Assembly: GCA_023053685.1 (NCBI GenBank)
Contig: JALIGW010000002.1
Location: 42,724,720-42,788,719, forward strand
Source: Diadophis punctatus similis
Taxonomy: Eukaryota; Chordata; Lepidosauria; Squamata; Dipsadidae
DNA: 64,000 nt
Reading direction: 5' to 3'
Translations under genes and position numbers: made by a program
The notes under the pieces: model-generated
The model's database searches: none
Told to the model about the DNA's origin: nothing
The model's input: the letters and a program-made list of their open reading frames with translations, nothing else
Shown: one piece after another, positions 62,523-64,000 of the stretch
How positions within the stretch are numbered: the first letter of the stretch is position 1
How the letters are laid out: every line of letters begins with the position of its first letter

Positions 62523-62995
62523 TTAGAATAGAATAGAATTCTTTATTGGCCAACTGTGATTGGACACACAAGGGATTTGTCTTTGGTGCATATGCTCTCA
62601 GTGTACATAAAAGAAAAGATACATTTGTCAAGAATCATGAGGTACAACACTTAATGATTGTCATAGGGTTCAAATAAGCAATCAGGAAACAATCAATATT
62701 AATATAAATCGTAAGGATACAAGCAACAAGTTACAGTCATACAGTCATAAGTGGGAGGAGATGGGTGATAGGAACAATGAGAAATACTAATAGTAATAGT
62801 AATGCAGCCTTAGTGAATAGTTTGACAGTGCTGAGGGAATTATTTGTTTAGCAGAGTGATGGCGTTCGAGGAAAAACTGTTCTTGTGTCTAGTTGTCTTG
62901 GTGTGCGGTGCTCTATAGCAACATTTTGAGGGTAGGAGTTGAAACAATTTATGTCCAGGATGTGAGGGGTCTGTGACTCCATATTTTCTTTTCAG
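62523..62995 (-). mobile_element. CR1 LINE 3' end, antisense, short AATAG tail
   Basis: The reverse complement of the CR1 3' part at 39500-39975: 'ggccaa', 'cacacaagg', 'tgcatatgctctcagt', 'gtacaacacttaatg' and 'tttgtttagcagagtgatggcgtt'. The tail is 'agaatagaatagaattc', only two to three units. 5' truncated in the C-terminal coding region near 62995. Confidence 0.9.
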
Positions 62996-64000
62996 GGAAA
63001 GGAATAAGGTGAACGGTCTACTTTTGTCTGCTATTTATTGCATGTTTGCCTTCTTTACTAAGCAACTATTTATTTGTCCTTCATCAATTTCAACTAATGT
63101 TAACTTTAGCATCTAAAATAATCTCTACAAATCCAGCTTCTTCTTTATATTTTTTCCTTTGGGCCTACTGAATTTTAATTTTACTTCCCATATACCGGTA
63201 CTTTTTTAAAAAAAATCAGATTATTACTAATTTTGTTGTGGTCTTCTGCTGTTCTCTAGTTTTTTTCATCAGTAAAGTTGTTTGAAATGTATTTTTATTT
63301 TTTTACCTTTACCATGCATATTTTTATTTTTCCTCCTCCTTTTTTTACAAAAATATCTTTTATATTGAATTCCTTTTCGCATTAGGGTGTTCTTTCCTAC
63401 CCTGGAAACCTATTTATCATTCCTCTGGGTTTATTAAAATCTTCTTTCTTTACATCAATATATATATTATAATAGTTTCCCTTAATATCAACAATTTCAT
63501 AGTTTCACAGTGACTGTAACCTTGCAACATTCCCTCAACAATTTCCTTAAATGAGTATGCCTACTTATTAAGTCTTTGTGCCTTACTCCATTCTCTGAAG
63601 AAGAAAAAATCTAGCAAGATAAGTGACACATTTTCTGGAAGGACCATGCATAGTAAAATTGTACACCCAATGTATATTTAATTAAAGTTTCCCATAAATA
63701 CATATTATCCACATCATCTCCTTAATTAGGTGGCCAGAAGTGAAAACCAAAATTGGTCAGGTATATTAAATTGAATTTCCTATGAGATGGAAGCTCAGAA
63801 ATACAAACCCTGGATGAAGGCTTGTGCACTACAGCTCTATTCATTCTTTTCAATGTTCATGAGATATAACCTCTCTTATACTAGCAGCCTATCTCTAGAC
63901 AATCTAAAAATCAGGAGCTATTTAAGAGATGACCTGACATCTCCTGAATGACATTTCACACTGCTGAGCACATAATCCCTCAGAATACAGTGCAAAGCTT
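62996..64000. other. AT-rich intergenic DNA
   Basis: T-rich low complexity near 63205-63360. No gene or named repeat up to the window end. Confidence 0.45.

Overview
The window is vertebrate nuclear DNA, most likely from a snake or another squamate. It is AT-rich, lacks dense gene structure, and is littered with short inverted-repeat transposons. It also carries CR1-type LINE copies whose 3' ends run into ATTCT (AATAG) microsatellites. That LINE-to-microsatellite pattern is known from snake genomes. The species call rests on these repeat styles and on recognising one host gene.

Only one host gene can be supported: exon 1 of ephrin-A5 (EFNA5), on the minus strand. Its coding part is 28564-28688 (41 codons plus 2 bases, then a consensus GTAAG donor). 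It encodes the signal peptide and the first residues of the receptor-binding domain. The exon sits in a CpG island of about 2.8 kb (roughly 28.05-30.85 kb), which holds the 5' UTR and promoter. Positions 1-28563 are the start of a very long first intron with no further exon visible. Everything above about 30.9 kb is upstream intergenic DNA.

The rest is repeats. Intron side: a decayed non-LTR retrotransposon end (15-330), complementary CTTT and AAAG microsatellites (8.1 and 9.4 kb), two perfect inverted repeats (8.25 and 26.9 kb), a 781-bp TIR element with internal tandem repeats (12.0-12.8 kb), a foldback relative at 13.1 kb, and several LINE 3' ends. Upstream side: a frameshifted CR1 copy with its ATTCT tail (38.64-40.05 kb); five short hAT-like elements, four with exact 8-bp target duplications and one with a 7/8 match; a 389-bp foldback (47.3 kb); MIR-like SINEs; and, at 55.25-57.05 kb, an unusual GC-rich island of consecutive hairpins and nested MITEs.

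I found no operon, CRISPR array, RNA gene or other multi-gene system. The points most worth a second look are the GC-rich hairpin cluster at 55.4-56.9 kb, a 61-bp hAT-like insertion with perfect target duplications but no matching right terminus, CR1 copies with graded microsatellite tails, the tandem-repeat MITE, and an unexplained 107-codon open frame 0.3-0.6 kb outside the EFNA5 CpG island.
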